NCBI RefSeq assembly: GCF_025195125.1
Contig: NZ_JAMGSL010000013.1
Location: 1-64,000, forward strand
Length of the DNA stretch: 64,000 nt
DNA from: Streptomyces sp. Je 1-79
GTDB taxonomy: Bacteria; Actinomycetota; Actinomycetes; Streptomycetales; Streptomycetaceae
Direction of reading: 5' to 3'
Positions 56,595 to 64,000 of this stretch are shown piece after piece. Both the position numbers and the translations under genes were made by a program. Below the pieces are notes generated by a model. That model was given only the letters and a program-made list of their open reading frames with translations. It did no database searches and was not told the origin of the DNA. The stretch's first letter is position 1, and the number at the start of each line of letters is the position of its first letter.

Positions 56595-57038
56595 TCAGAG
56601 CGCGAAGAACGCCCCCAGCAGCAACACGCCACCCGCCCCCGCCAACGACCACGCCGTCCGCGTCAACCGAAGACCGCCCCCTATCAGCGGCGCCGCGAGC
56701 AACAACGCCCCGCCCAACGGCAGCCAGGCGTGCAGACCGCCGCCCCACCCCGTCCGCACCGCCTCACTCGTCCCCGGCTTCACGACCACGGGCAGCGTCT
56801 GCCCCTTCTCCGCCGCGACCGAACGATCGATGGACAGAGTGCTGTGCGGCGAAGGCGGACCCTCCGGGACATAACGACCGCTGCACGTCTCGTCGTTGCA
56901 GCCGGTCAACGTCAACGTGCCGTGCTCACGGCCCTTGGGAAGCAGGACGTGCTGGGCCGTACCCCACGACGACCACGCTCCCGCGACGAGGAGCAGCAGG
57001 GCGACCAGAGCCATGGCGGCGTTACGGGCGTGCATCAT
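56595..57038 (-). CDS. Small membrane protein of unknown function
   Basis: The 147-residue protein has an N-terminal membrane helix (NAAMALVALLLLVAGAWSSW), a ~60-residue outside loop with two cysteines (GCNDETCSG), and two closely spaced C-terminal helices. No family is recognised. Two in-frame ATGs at 57038 and 57035 are possible starts. It lies directly downstream of pth on the same strand and may be cotranscribed with it. Confidence 0.72.
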   Translation of the reverse strand: MMHARNAAMALVALLLLVAGAWSSWGTAQHVLLPKGREHGTLTLTGCNDETCSGRYVPEGPPSPHSTLSIDRSVAAEKGQTLPVVVKPGTSEAVRTGWGGGLHAWLPLGGALLLAAPLIGGGLRLTRTAWSLAGAGGVLLLGAFFAL

Positions 57039-57077
57039 GACCCGGGATCGTACAGTCGTACCGCGGCGGGGCGACGG

Positions 57078-57674
57078 TCAGGAGTTGTACGCCGACTGCG
57101 CGCGCTCCAGACCCTCCGCCACCAGGCACTCGACGGAATCCGCCGCCCGGTCCACGAAATAGTCGAGCTCCTTGCGCTCCGTCGACGAGAAGTCCTTCAG
57201 AACGAAGTCCGCGACCTGCATCCGCCCCGGCGGCCGACCGATACCGAACCGCACCCGGTGGTACTCCGCACCCATCGCCTTCGTCATCGACTTCAGACCG
57301 TTGTGCCCGTTGTCGCCCCCGCCGATCTTCACTCGCAGCACGCCGTAATCGATGTCCAGCTCGTCATGGACCGCCACGATCCGCGCCGTCGGCACCTTGT
57401 AGAAATCACGCAGCACCGTCACCGGCCCGCCCGAGAGATTCATGTACGACATCGGCTTCGCGAGGATCACCCGACGATTGGCCGGCCCGGGCGGGCCCAT
57501 CCGGCCCTCGACGACCTGCGCCTGCGCCTTCTGCGCCCGCTTGAACTTCCCGCCGATGCGCTCGGCGAGCAGGTCCACCACCATGAAGCCCACATTGTGG
57601 CGGTTCGCGGCGTAATCAGGGCCCGGATTGCCGAGACCGACGATCAGCCAGGGGGCGTTCGCGTCGTCCGTCAT
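57078..57674 (-). CDS. pth: Peptidyl-tRNA hydrolase
   Basis: This 198-residue enzyme releases peptides from dropped-off peptidyl-tRNA. LIVGLGNPGPDYAANRHNVG holds the catalytic His; KPMSYMNLSG, HDELDIDYG and GGGDNGHNGLKS are typical motifs. ATG 57674 is preceded by GAGGAGACGTCCC on the minus strand. It follows rplY, a conserved translation pair, though the hairpin at 57753 separates them. Confidence 0.96.
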   Translation of the reverse strand: MTDDANAPWLIVGLGNPGPDYAANRHNVGFMVVDLLAERIGGKFKRAQKAQAQVVEGRMGPPGPANRRVILAKPMSYMNLSGGPVTVLRDFYKVPTARIVAVHDELDIDYGVLRVKIGGGDNGHNGLKSMTKAMGAEYHRVRFGIGRPPGRMQVADFVLKDFSSTERKELDYFVDRAADSVECLVAEGLERAQSAYNS

Positions 57675-57752
57675 CGTGGGACGTCTCCTCGTCTGCGTAC
57701 AGGAACATCTGCGTACAGGGAACACCTGTGTTGTACAGGGGGAACAGCGGAA

Positions 57753-57782
57753 CGGGGTGGCGGGCCGCAGCCCACCACCCCG
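57753..57782 (-). terminator. Hairpin between rplY and pth
   Basis: CGGGGTGG (57753-57760) pairs with CCACCCCG (57775-57782), and GGC/GCC extends the inner stem around CGCA. It probably ends or attenuates the rplY transcript. Confidence 0.7.
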
Positions 57783-57806
57783 TCCGCGTCAAGCAGAGCC
57801 TACGGC

Positions 57807-58403
57807 TCAGGCCTCGGCACCCTCGGCGGCCGGCTCCTCGGCACCCTCGGCGGCCGGCTCCTCGGCCTGCGCGGCCAGGACCTGCAGCACGACGGCGTCG
57901 GCCTCGGTCACCAGGGTCGAGCCCTTCGGCAGCGCGATGTCCTTGGCGAGGACGGAGGCACCGGCCTCCAGGCCCTCCACGGAGACCGTGACGGCCTCGG
58001 GGATGTGAGTGGCCTCGGCCTCGACGGAGAGCGTGTTCAGCACGTGCTCCAGCAGGTTGCCACCGGCGGCCAGCTCACCCTCGGCCTGAACCGGGATCTC
58101 GACCGTGACCTTCTCGCCACGCTTGACCAGGAGCAGGTCGACGTGGACCAGGAAGCCCTTGATGGCGTCACGCTGAACGGCCTTCGGGATCGCCAGCTCG
58201 CTCTTGCCGTCGACGTCCAGGGCCAGCAGGACGTTCGGGGTACGCAGCGCGAGCAGCAGCTCGTGGCCCGGAAGGGTCACGTGGACCGGCTCGGTGCCGT
58301 GACCGTAGAGAACGCCGGGAACCTTGTTCTCACGGCGGACGGCGCGCGCGGCGCCCTTGCCGAACTCGGAACGAACCTCGGCGGAGATCTTCACCTCGGA
58401 CAT
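57807..58403 (-). CDS. rplY: 50S ribosomal protein L25/general stress protein Ctc
   Basis: The 198-residue protein binds 5S rRNA in the large subunit. It has the L25 core (ISAEVRSEFGKGAARAVRRE, VPGVLYGHG) and the C-terminal beta domain of the long Ctc type. It ends in an acidic repeat, EEPAAEGA twice, encoded by a ~24-base tandem duplication. ATG 58403 is chosen because GAGGAG lies just before it. It is the first gene of the rplY-pth stretch. Confidence 0.94.
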   Translation of the reverse strand: MSEVKISAEVRSEFGKGAARAVRRENKVPGVLYGHGTEPVHVTLPGHELLLALRTPNVLLALDVDGKSELAIPKAVQRDAIKGFLVHVDLLLVKRGEKVTVEIPVQAEGELAAGGNLLEHVLNTLSVEAEATHIPEAVTVSVEGLEAGASVLAKDIALPKGSTLVTEADAVVLQVLAAQAEEPAAEGAEEPAAEGAEA

Positions 58404-58591
58404 ATGCACTCCTCGTAAGCAGAAACAGAACAGTGTGGCTACCCGGCCACGACTGGCCTGCTACGAAGAGCGCGTCGATAACGGACCGCCGCACCTCACC
58501 GGTACGGCCTCCCTCGCCGAGCAACTACGGCAGTCTACCCGCCGCCCGTCGCCCCACCCAATTGGATCACCGGACCCCTCGCAAGACGGCG

Positions 58592-58628
58592 GAGAGGCCC
58601 GCCTCCCCTCAGGGGAAACGGGCCTCTC
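58592..58628 (-). terminator. Terminator after prs
   Basis: GAGAGGCCCG (58592-58601) pairs with CGGGCCTCTC (58619-58628); a nested CCCCTCAGGGG hairpin fills the loop. It lies 32 bases beyond the prs stop on the minus strand. Confidence 0.8.
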
Positions 58629-58659
58629 ACCAGCCGATCAGCAGCTCAGCCGATCAGGC

Positions 58660-59634
58660 TCAGTGCTCCTCGAAGAGGCTCGTCACCGAACCGTCCTCGA
58701 ACACCTCACGCACCGCACGCGCGATCGTCGGCGCGATCGACAGAACCGTGATCTTGTCGAGCTCCAGCGAACTCGGCACCGGCAGCGTGTCCGTGAACAC
58801 GAACTCGCTCACCTTCGAGTTCTTCAGACGATCGGCCGCCGGCCCCGACAGGATGCCGTGCGTCGCCGTCACGATGACGTCCTCGGCACCGTGCGCGAAG
58901 AGCGCGTCGGCCGCGGCGCAGATCGTGCCACCCGTGTCCACCATGTCGTCGACCAGGACACAGACCCGGCCCTTCACGTCACCGACGACCTCGTGGACCG
59001 TCACCTGGTTGGCGACGTCCTTGTCACGACGCTTGTGCACGATCGCCAGCGGCGCGTCCAGACGGTCGCACCAACGGTCCGCCACCCGCACACGGCCCGC
59101 GTCCGGGGAGACGATCGTCAGCTTCGAACGGTCCACCTTGTTGCCCACGTAGTCCGCGAGGACCGGCAGAGCCGACAGATGGTCCACCGGGCCGTCGAAG
59201 AAGCCCTGGATCTGGTCCGTGTGCAGATCCACCGTGAGGATCCGGTCCGCACCCGAGGTCTTCAGCAGGTCCGCCACCAGACGCGCCGAGATCGGCTCAC
59301 GCCCACGGTGCTTCTTGTCCTGACGGGCATAGCCGTACGACGGGATGATCACGGTGATGCTCCGGGCGGAAGCCCGCTTCAGAGCATCGATCATGATCAG
59401 CTGCTCCATGATCCACTTGTTGATCGGAGCCGTGTGGCTCTGGATCAGGAAGCAGTCCGCGCCACGAGCCGACTCCTGGAAACGGACGTAGATCTCGCCG
59501 TTCGCGAAGTCGAAAGCCTTGGTCGGCACGAGGCCGACACCCAGCTGGTGCGCGACCTCCTCGGCCAGCTCGGGGTGGGCGCGGCCGGAGAAGAGCATCA
59601 GCTTCTTCTCGCCGGTCGTCTTGATCCCGGTCAC
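58660..59634 (-). CDS. prs: Ribose-phosphate pyrophosphokinase
   Basis: This 324-residue enzyme makes PRPP from ribose-5-phosphate and ATP for nucleotide, His and Trp synthesis. It shows KLMLFSGRAHPELAEEVA at the start, the ATP-site RQDKKHRGREPISARLVADL, the KRRDKD segment, and the PRPP loop CVLVDDMVDTGGTI. It lies 121 bases downstream of glmU on the same strand, the typical glmU-prs pair. Confidence 0.96.
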   Translation of the reverse strand: MTGIKTTGEKKLMLFSGRAHPELAEEVAHQLGVGLVPTKAFDFANGEIYVRFQESARGADCFLIQSHTAPINKWIMEQLIMIDALKRASARSITVIIPSYGYARQDKKHRGREPISARLVADLLKTSGADRILTVDLHTDQIQGFFDGPVDHLSALPVLADYVGNKVDRSKLTIVSPDAGRVRVADRWCDRLDAPLAIVHKRRDKDVANQVTVHEVVGDVKGRVCVLVDDMVDTGGTICAAADALFAHGAEDVIVTATHGILSGPAADRLKNSKVSEFVFTDTLPVPSSLELDKITVLSIAPTIARAVREVFEDGSVTSLFEEH

Positions 59635-59755
59635 AGCACTGTCTCCTCAGACGTGTCTTCTGGCCCCGAACTCCGCGCTCCCGTGCGCGTGCGCGAGCCA
59701 GCCGAATTTATGTGCACGTATCACGGTACGCCGAGTTCGACGTACCCGTTTCCGG

Positions 59756-61201
59756 TCAGCTTTCGCCGGAAGGCTCCTCCGCAGCCGCCTGAGCAGCCTG
59801 CGCCGCGGCGCTCCCGGGCCGCTTCCGAGCCACCCAACCCTCGATATTCCGCTGCTGGCCCCGGGCGACGGCGAGCGAACCGGCCGGTACGTCCTTGGTG
59901 ATCACAGACCCGGCGGCGGTGTACGCACCGTCCCCGATCGTGATGGGTGCCACAAACATGTTGTCCGACCCGGTCCGGCAGTGCGACCCGATCGTCGTGT
60001 GGTGCTTCGCCTCACCGTCGTAGTTCACGAAGACGCTCGCCGCGCCGATGTTCGTGTACTCGCCGATCGTGGCGTCCCCGACATAGGAGAGGTGCGGAAC
60101 CTTCGTACCCTCACCGATCGCCGCGTTCTTCATCTCCACGTACGTGCCCGCCTTGGCCTTGCGGCCCAGGTTCGTCCCCGGACGCAGATACGCGAACGGC
60201 CCCACGGAGGCGCTCTCGCCGATCACGGCGGAGTCGGCGACCGTGTTGTCCACCCGCGCGCCCCGGCCGACCGTCGTGTCCTTCAGCCGCGTGTTCGGAC
60301 CGACCTCGGCGTCCTCGCCGATGTGCGTCGAGCCCAGCAGCTGCGTACCCGGGTGGATGACGGCGTCCGGCTCGAACGTCACCGTGACGTCCACGAACAC
60401 GGAGGACGGGTCGACCACCGTCACACCCGCGGTCATCGCCCGCTCCAGCAGGCGCTGGTTCAGCAGGGCACGGGCCTCGGCCAGCTGCACCCGGTTGTTG
60501 ATCCCCAGGATCTCCCGGTGGTCGCCCGCGACGGACGCGCCGACCCGGTGACCGGCCTCCCGGAGGATCGACAGCACGTCGGTGAGGTACTCCTCGCCCT
60601 GGCTGTTGTCCGTCCGGACCTTGCCCAGCGCGTCGGCGAGCAGCCGGCCGTCGAAGGCGAAGACCCCGGAGTTGATCTCCTTGATGGCGCGCTGCTCGTC
60701 GGAGGCGTCCTTGTGCTCGACGATCGCGGTGACGGCACCCGAGGCGTCCCGGACGATGCGCCCGTAGCCGGTGGAGTCCGGCACGTCGGCGGTGAGCACG
60801 GTGACCGCGTTGCCGTCGGCCGCGTGGGTGCCGGCGAGGGCCTTCAGGGTCTCCCCGGAGAGCAGCGGGGTGTCGCCGCACACGACGACGACGGTGCCCT
60901 CGGGGGCCTGTCCGAGCTCTTCGAGGCCCATGCGGACGGCGTGACCGGTGCCGTTCTGCTCGTACTGGACGGCGGTGCGGGTACCGGCGTAGTGCGCGTC
61001 GAGATGCGCGGTGACCTTCTCACGGGCGTGCCCGACGACCACGACGAGGTGCTCGGGCTCCAGCTCACGCGCGGCGGACACGACGTGCCCGACGAGGGAG
61101 CGTCCGGCGATTTCGTGCAGGACCTTGGGGGTCTTCGACTTCATGCGGGTGCCCTCACCCGCTGCGAGGACGACGACGGCGGCCGGGCGGTTGGCGCTCA
61201 C
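59756..61201 (-). CDS. glmU: Bifunctional GlcNAc-1-P uridylyltransferase / GlcN-1-P acetyltransferase
   Basis: The 481-residue two-domain enzyme makes UDP-GlcNAc for peptidoglycan. The N-terminal pyrophosphorylase (residues ~1-235) has VLAAGEGTRMKSKTPKVLHE and GTGHAVRMG; the C-terminal left-handed beta helix (~260-460) has hexapeptide repeats and GTYVEMKNAAIGEGTKVPHL. An Ala/Ser/Glu tail ends it. GTG 61201 agrees with the family start. Confidence 0.96.
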   Translation of the reverse strand: MSANRPAAVVVLAAGEGTRMKSKTPKVLHEIAGRSLVGHVVSAARELEPEHLVVVVGHAREKVTAHLDAHYAGTRTAVQYEQNGTGHAVRMGLEELGQAPEGTVVVVCGDTPLLSGETLKALAGTHAADGNAVTVLTADVPDSTGYGRIVRDASGAVTAIVEHKDASDEQRAIKEINSGVFAFDGRLLADALGKVRTDNSQGEEYLTDVLSILREAGHRVGASVAGDHREILGINNRVQLAEARALLNQRLLERAMTAGVTVVDPSSVFVDVTVTFEPDAVIHPGTQLLGSTHIGEDAEVGPNTRLKDTTVGRGARVDNTVADSAVIGESASVGPFAYLRPGTNLGRKAKAGTYVEMKNAAIGEGTKVPHLSYVGDATIGEYTNIGAASVFVNYDGEAKHHTTIGSHCRTGSDNMFVAPITIGDGAYTAAGSVITKDVPAGSLAVARGQQRNIEGWVARKRPGSAAAQAAQAAAEEPSGES

Positions 61202-61271
61202 GGGAATGCCCTTCGGCTTCGGGTGGTGGACACCCGCAGGATACCGGGGGGTTTAGGGGCGGAAATGAGTG

Positions 61272-61300
61272 CGGGTCCCGACCGGGGAGGTCGGGACCCG
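61272..61300 (-). terminator. Terminator downstream of tRNA-Gln
   Basis: CGGGTCCCGACC (61272-61283) and GGTCGGGACCCG (61289-61300) form a perfect 12-bp stem with a 5-base loop, 7 bases past the tRNA 3' end. Confidence 0.85.
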
Positions 61301-61307
61301 AGGTGTG

Positions 61308-61379
61308 CTCCGCCGGCTGGATTCGAACCAGCGTCTCAAGGCTCCAAAGGCCTGCGGGATGCCGCTACCCCACGGCGGA
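61308..61379 (-). tRNA. tRNA-Gln (anticodon UUG)
   Basis: The minus strand folds into a cloverleaf: acceptor TCCGCCG with CGGCGGA, a D arm GGG/CCC with AGCGGCA loop, anticodon loop CTTTGGA giving TTG, and a T arm GCTGG/CCAGC with TTCGAAT. The anticodon stem has a C27-T43 mismatch. CCA is not encoded. The gene lies between glmU and the double-HTH protein gene, and the 13-base upstream gap leaves no room for its own promoter outside that coding sequence. Confidence 0.93.
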
Positions 61380-61392
61380 TCTACACCAGACC

Positions 61393-62253
61393 TTACCCGA
61401 GCCGATCCTCGGCGACGGACGCGATTCCCCTCCACCATCCTTCGATGCGTCGGTACAGCTCAGCGGACTGCAGGACGGAGATGACCAGGCATCCTCGGTA
61501 GTTCTCTCCGACGTTCTTGCGCACGGTCCTGGGGTTGTGTTTCTTCAGCGTCGTCTTGCCGAGCAGCGCGGTGTCGATGCCCGCGATGTCCGCCCAGTAC
61601 CGTTCCGCGGCAGCCACATCTGCCGACTCGTGGATCATGACGCGGAATCGCAGTCGCTCCCGCTCGATGCCCAGCAGGGCGAGCCAGGCCAGGTAGACCC
61701 GGATCACGTCGGTGTCGCTGTTCACGAAGATCACGTTCTCGCGGCGGGCGTACGGCTTGTCCTTGGTCCCTTCGGCCCAGTACAGGCCGACTCCTACGAG
61801 GAACAGCTCGCGGTCGGTCATCGCGCCGATCTCGCCCGCGGCGTCGTCCTTGGTCTGCCGACGTGCGACGTCCCGGACCTGGAGCTCGTGTTCCCACCGC
61901 TTCTGCGCCGCGATCTTCGCCTGCTCGGCTGGGTTGCGGCGCTCCGGTTTCGGGAGGTCCCGTACCCAGAGGGAGATCGAGCTCTTCGAGCAGCCCAGCT
62001 CGACCTGGATCTGGTCGTACGTCATGCCCTGGGTCCGCAGCTCCCGCGCGCGGGCCCGTAGGTCGTCCTTCGCGCGGGGGCGTTTCGTCCAGTCCGGCGG
62101 TGGCTCGCCCTTCACGAGGCGGTTCAGGATGTCGTTGTTGTGGACGCCGAGGCGGTCGCGGATCTGGCGCAGGCTGAGGCCCTCGCGGCGTAACGCGATC
62201 GCCTGTTCGCGCAGGTTCTCGAAGTCCGCGTACCTGCTTGTGCTGGATGTCAT
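61393..62253 (-). CDS. Double helix-turn-helix protein with LAGLIDADG-like C terminus
   Basis: This 286-residue protein has two predicted helix-turn-helix segments (residues ~19-45, LSLRQIRDRLGVHNNDIL; ~72-97, MTYDQIQVELGCSKSSISLW), a basic linker, and a C-terminal half with FLVGVGLYWAEGTK and VNSDTDVIRVYLAWLALLGI, resembling a LAGLIDADG-type homing endonuclease or WhiA-like core. It may be a DNA-binding regulator derived from a homing enzyme, or an active nuclease. It abuts the tRNA-Gln gene, a common insertion site, but no integrase or attachment repeat is seen. Codon use is slightly less GC-extreme than its neighbours'. Confidence 0.65.
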   Translation of the reverse strand: MTSSTSRYADFENLREQAIALRREGLSLRQIRDRLGVHNNDILNRLVKGEPPPDWTKRPRAKDDLRARARELRTQGMTYDQIQVELGCSKSSISLWVRDLPKPERRNPAEQAKIAAQKRWEHELQVRDVARRQTKDDAAGEIGAMTDRELFLVGVGLYWAEGTKDKPYARRENVIFVNSDTDVIRVYLAWLALLGIERERLRFRVMIHESADVAAAERYWADIAGIDTALLGKTTLKKHNPRTVRKNVGENYRGCLVISVLQSAELYRRIEGWWRGIASVAEDRLG

Positions 62254-62407
62254 ACGAACACCATCGTCCGGAATTCGGACGTCCGGGTCGAAAGCCTGGG
62301 CGATTCAGTAGTTCGAGGGACTGGTGTCTGCACGGCGTTGACGTGCGGCGCTTCCGCGTCCCGCACTCTCCGGAAAATGACTCGCCCCCGCCCGTACGCT
62401 GGAGGGC

Positions 62408-63745
62408 ATGACCACAACGGGGGCGCATCAGGACGCAGCGGGCATGACCGCCCGTGGCTGGTGGTGGTGGGGGAGACGGCGTAGCGCGGTGCTCGACATC
62501 GGGCTGGCCGTGGTGTCCGCGCTGGAGTGCGGGCTGGAGGGGGTCGGCTTTGCCGGCAAGGCCGGGCTGCCCGTGCCCGTGGGGGTGTTGTTCGGGCTGA
62601 TGGTCGGGTCCGTGCTGCTTGTGCGGCGGCGGTGGCCGATTGTCGTCGTTCTGGTCTCGATCGCCGTCACGCCTGCCGAGATGGGCTATCTGATGGGGAT
62701 CGTCGGGCTGTACACGCTCGCCGCCTCCGAGGTGCCGCGGCGGTTCACGGCCGCTCTCGCGGGCATGTCGACGGTCGCCGTCTTCATCGTGACGGTGGTG
62801 CGGGTGCGGCAGGACGTCGCGCAGGCGGATGTCGGTCAGCCGGACTTCGATCCCAGCGGCTGGTACGTCCCGACCGTCGCGGTCTTCATGACGCTGGGTC
62901 TCAACGCGCCGCCGGTTCTGTTCGGCCTCTACATAGGGGCGCGGCGCCGGCTCATGGAGAGTCTGCGGGAGCGTGCCGACAGTCTGGAGCAGGAGCTGTC
63001 GCTGCTTGCGGACCGGGCGGAGCAGCGGGCGCAGTGGGCGCGGCAGGAGGAGCGGAGGCGGATCGCGCGCGAGATGCACGACGTGGTCGCGCACCGGGTG
63101 TCGTTGATGGTGGTGCATGCGGCGGCGTTGCAGGCGGTCGCGTTGAAGGATCCGCAGAAGGCGGTGAAGAACGCGGCTCTGGTCGGTGACATGGGCCGGC
63201 AGGCGTTGACGGAGTTGCGGGAGATGCTGGGTGTGCTGCGGGAGGACGCGGCGGTGGCTGTGATGTCCCAGGTTTCGCCGGTTCCGTTGGCGGCGGTGGG
63301 CCGGGCTGCGGCGGCGGCCGCGGCGGAGGCGGCTTCGGAGGACGGGCCGTGTCTGGACGCGTTGGAGCGTCTGGTGGAGCAGTCGCGTCAGGCGGGTGCC
63401 GTGGTGGAGCTGACGGTGTCGGGTGAGGCGCGGGTGTATGCGGCGGAGGTCGAGCGGACGGCGTACCGGGTGGTCCAGGAGGCGCTGACCAATGTGCACA
63501 AGCATGCGGCCGGGGCCAAGGTGATCGTCCGGCTCGCGCATCGGGAGGCGGAGGTCGCGATGCAGGTCGAGAACGGTCCTTCGGACGCGGAGGCCGCGGA
63601 CGCGCATCTGCCGAGCGGGGGGAACGGTCTGGTCGGTATGCGTGAGCGGGTGTCGCGGCTGGGTGGTGTGTTCGTGTCGGGGCCGACGGACGGGGGCGGC
63701 TTCCGGGTGTCGGCGGTGCTGCCGGTGGGGGAGCCGGCGCTCTAG
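62408..63745 (+). CDS. NarL-type sensor histidine kinase
   Basis: The 445-residue kinase has four to five N-terminal membrane helices (residues ~28-185), a coiled coil, the HisKA_3 box RRRIAREMHDVVAHRVSLMV with the phosphorylated His, and an ATPase domain with YRVVQEALTNVHKHA (N box) and GNGLVGMRERV (G box). It would phosphorylate a LuxR-type regulator, but none is adjacent in the window; the orphan regulators at 42474 and 46769 are distant. Its stop overlaps that of the convergent gene at the right edge. Confidence 0.92.
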   Translation: MTTTGAHQDAAGMTARGWWWWGRRRSAVLDIGLAVVSALECGLEGVGFAGKAGLPVPVGVLFGLMVGSVLLVRRRWPIVVVLVSIAVTPAEMGYLMGIVGLYTLAASEVPRRFTAALAGMSTVAVFIVTVVRVRQDVAQADVGQPDFDPSGWYVPTVAVFMTLGLNAPPVLFGLYIGARRRLMESLRERADSLEQELSLLADRAEQRAQWARQEERRRIAREMHDVVAHRVSLMVVHAAALQAVALKDPQKAVKNAALVGDMGRQALTELREMLGVLREDAAVAVMSQVSPVPLAAVGRAAAAAAAEAASEDGPCLDALERLVEQSRQAGAVVELTVSGEARVYAAEVERTAYRVVQEALTNVHKHAAGAKVIVRLAHREAEVAMQVENGPSDAEAADAHLPSGGNGLVGMRERVSRLGGVFVSGPTDGGGFRVSAVLPVGEPAL

Positions 63746-64000
63746 GGGGTCGGGGAGTCGGTGGTCTGGCCGGTGGCGAGTCGTGTCGGTTGTGCCCCGG
63801 TGATCAGGGTCGCGAGCGCCGCGTCGATGTCGTGGCCCAGGAACCAGTCGCCGGTGTGGTCCAGCCCGTAGACCCGGCCTTCCAGGTCGATCGCGAGTAC
63901 GGCCTGGTGCTCGCCCTCCTCTCCGAGGGGGGCGATCTCCGTGTCGAGGGCTCGCCCGAGGTCGGCCAGGGTGCGGGCCAGGTGGAGGCCGGCCAGGGGG
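63742..64000 (-). CDS. SUKH-3-like immunity-family protein (C-terminal part), cut by right edge
   Basis: On the minus strand a frame is open from the window edge to a stop at 63742-63744. The visible 85 residues contain RVYGLDHTGDWFLGHDIDAA after an AIDLEG strand, which matches the SUKH-3 pattern (LDHTG-x-WFLG). SUKH proteins are commonly immunity partners of polymorphic toxins, but in Streptomyces many are solitary. No start is in the window. Its stop overlaps the kinase stop by three bases. Confidence 0.7.
   Translation of the reverse strand, partial: PLAGLHLARTLADLGRALDTEIAPLGEEGEHQAVLAIDLEGRVYGLDHTGDWFLGHDIDAALATLITGAQPTRLATGQTTDSPTP

Noticed and set aside
61272..61400. An integrative element attachment site at tRNA-Gln.
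   Set aside because: No integrase gene and no second copy of the tRNA 3' end was seen in the window.

Overview
This window is a high-GC actinobacterial chromosome segment, almost certainly from a Streptomyces: strong third-position G/C, many GTG starts, ATGA/GTGA stop-start overlaps, likely leaderless transcripts, and a gene series (glmU-prs-rplY-pth, ppc, desaturase-TetR, galTEK, ispE-ksgA-rpfB-tatD-rsmI-mannosyltransferase) that is core Streptomyces content. No stretch longer than 300 bases lacks a gene.

Region 1 (1-18.2 kb) is most of an aromatic (type II) polyketide cluster. Its heart is an angucycline cassette in the same order as the urdamycin and pga clusters (E-F-A-B-C-D-L-M): flavoprotein oxygenase, TcmI-like cyclase, KS-alpha, KS-beta, ACP, C9 ketoreductase, didomain aromatase/cyclase, and a single-polypeptide oxygenase-SDR fusion of the PgaM/UrdM type that contains a second in-frame start with its own ribosome-binding site. 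Precursor supply is encoded around it: a biotin-carrier/carboxylase alpha subunit cut by the left edge, a carboxyltransferase beta subunit and a small epsilon subunit. A cluster-borne Sfp-type phosphopantetheinyl transferase would activate the ACP, and a 14-TM MFS pump would export the product. The unusual tailoring candidates are a questin-oxidase-like (Baeyer-Villiger-type) protein, an alpha/beta hydrolase and a Tat-exported multicopper oxidase. A TetR regulator closes the region. No glycosyltransferase or deoxysugar gene is visible, and the cluster continues beyond the left edge.

Region 2 (18.2-28.5 kb) holds an EamA transporter, a class B penicillin-binding protein, a three-gene operon resembling a type VII secretion substrate locus, an ECF sigma operon that starts with an overlooked 30-residue membrane peptide, a protein O-mannosyltransferase and rsmI.

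Region 3 (28.5-48 kb) carries tatD, rpfB, ksgA-ispE, a Ser/Thr kinase, an ABC-F protein, three tandem membrane-anchored PQQ-type propeller paralogues, the galTEK operon flanked by two LuxR-type response regulators (one without its phosphoacceptor Asp), and a MarR gene with a perfect palindromic operator.

Region 4 (48-64 kb) contains a trans-aconitate methyltransferase-like gene, a secreted FG-GAP repeat protein, a desaturase-TetR pair, ppc, an LAETG sortase substrate, pth, rplY, prs, glmU, a tRNA-Gln(UUG), a double-HTH LAGLIDADG-like protein, a NarL-type histidine kinase and a SUKH-3-like fragment cut by the right edge.
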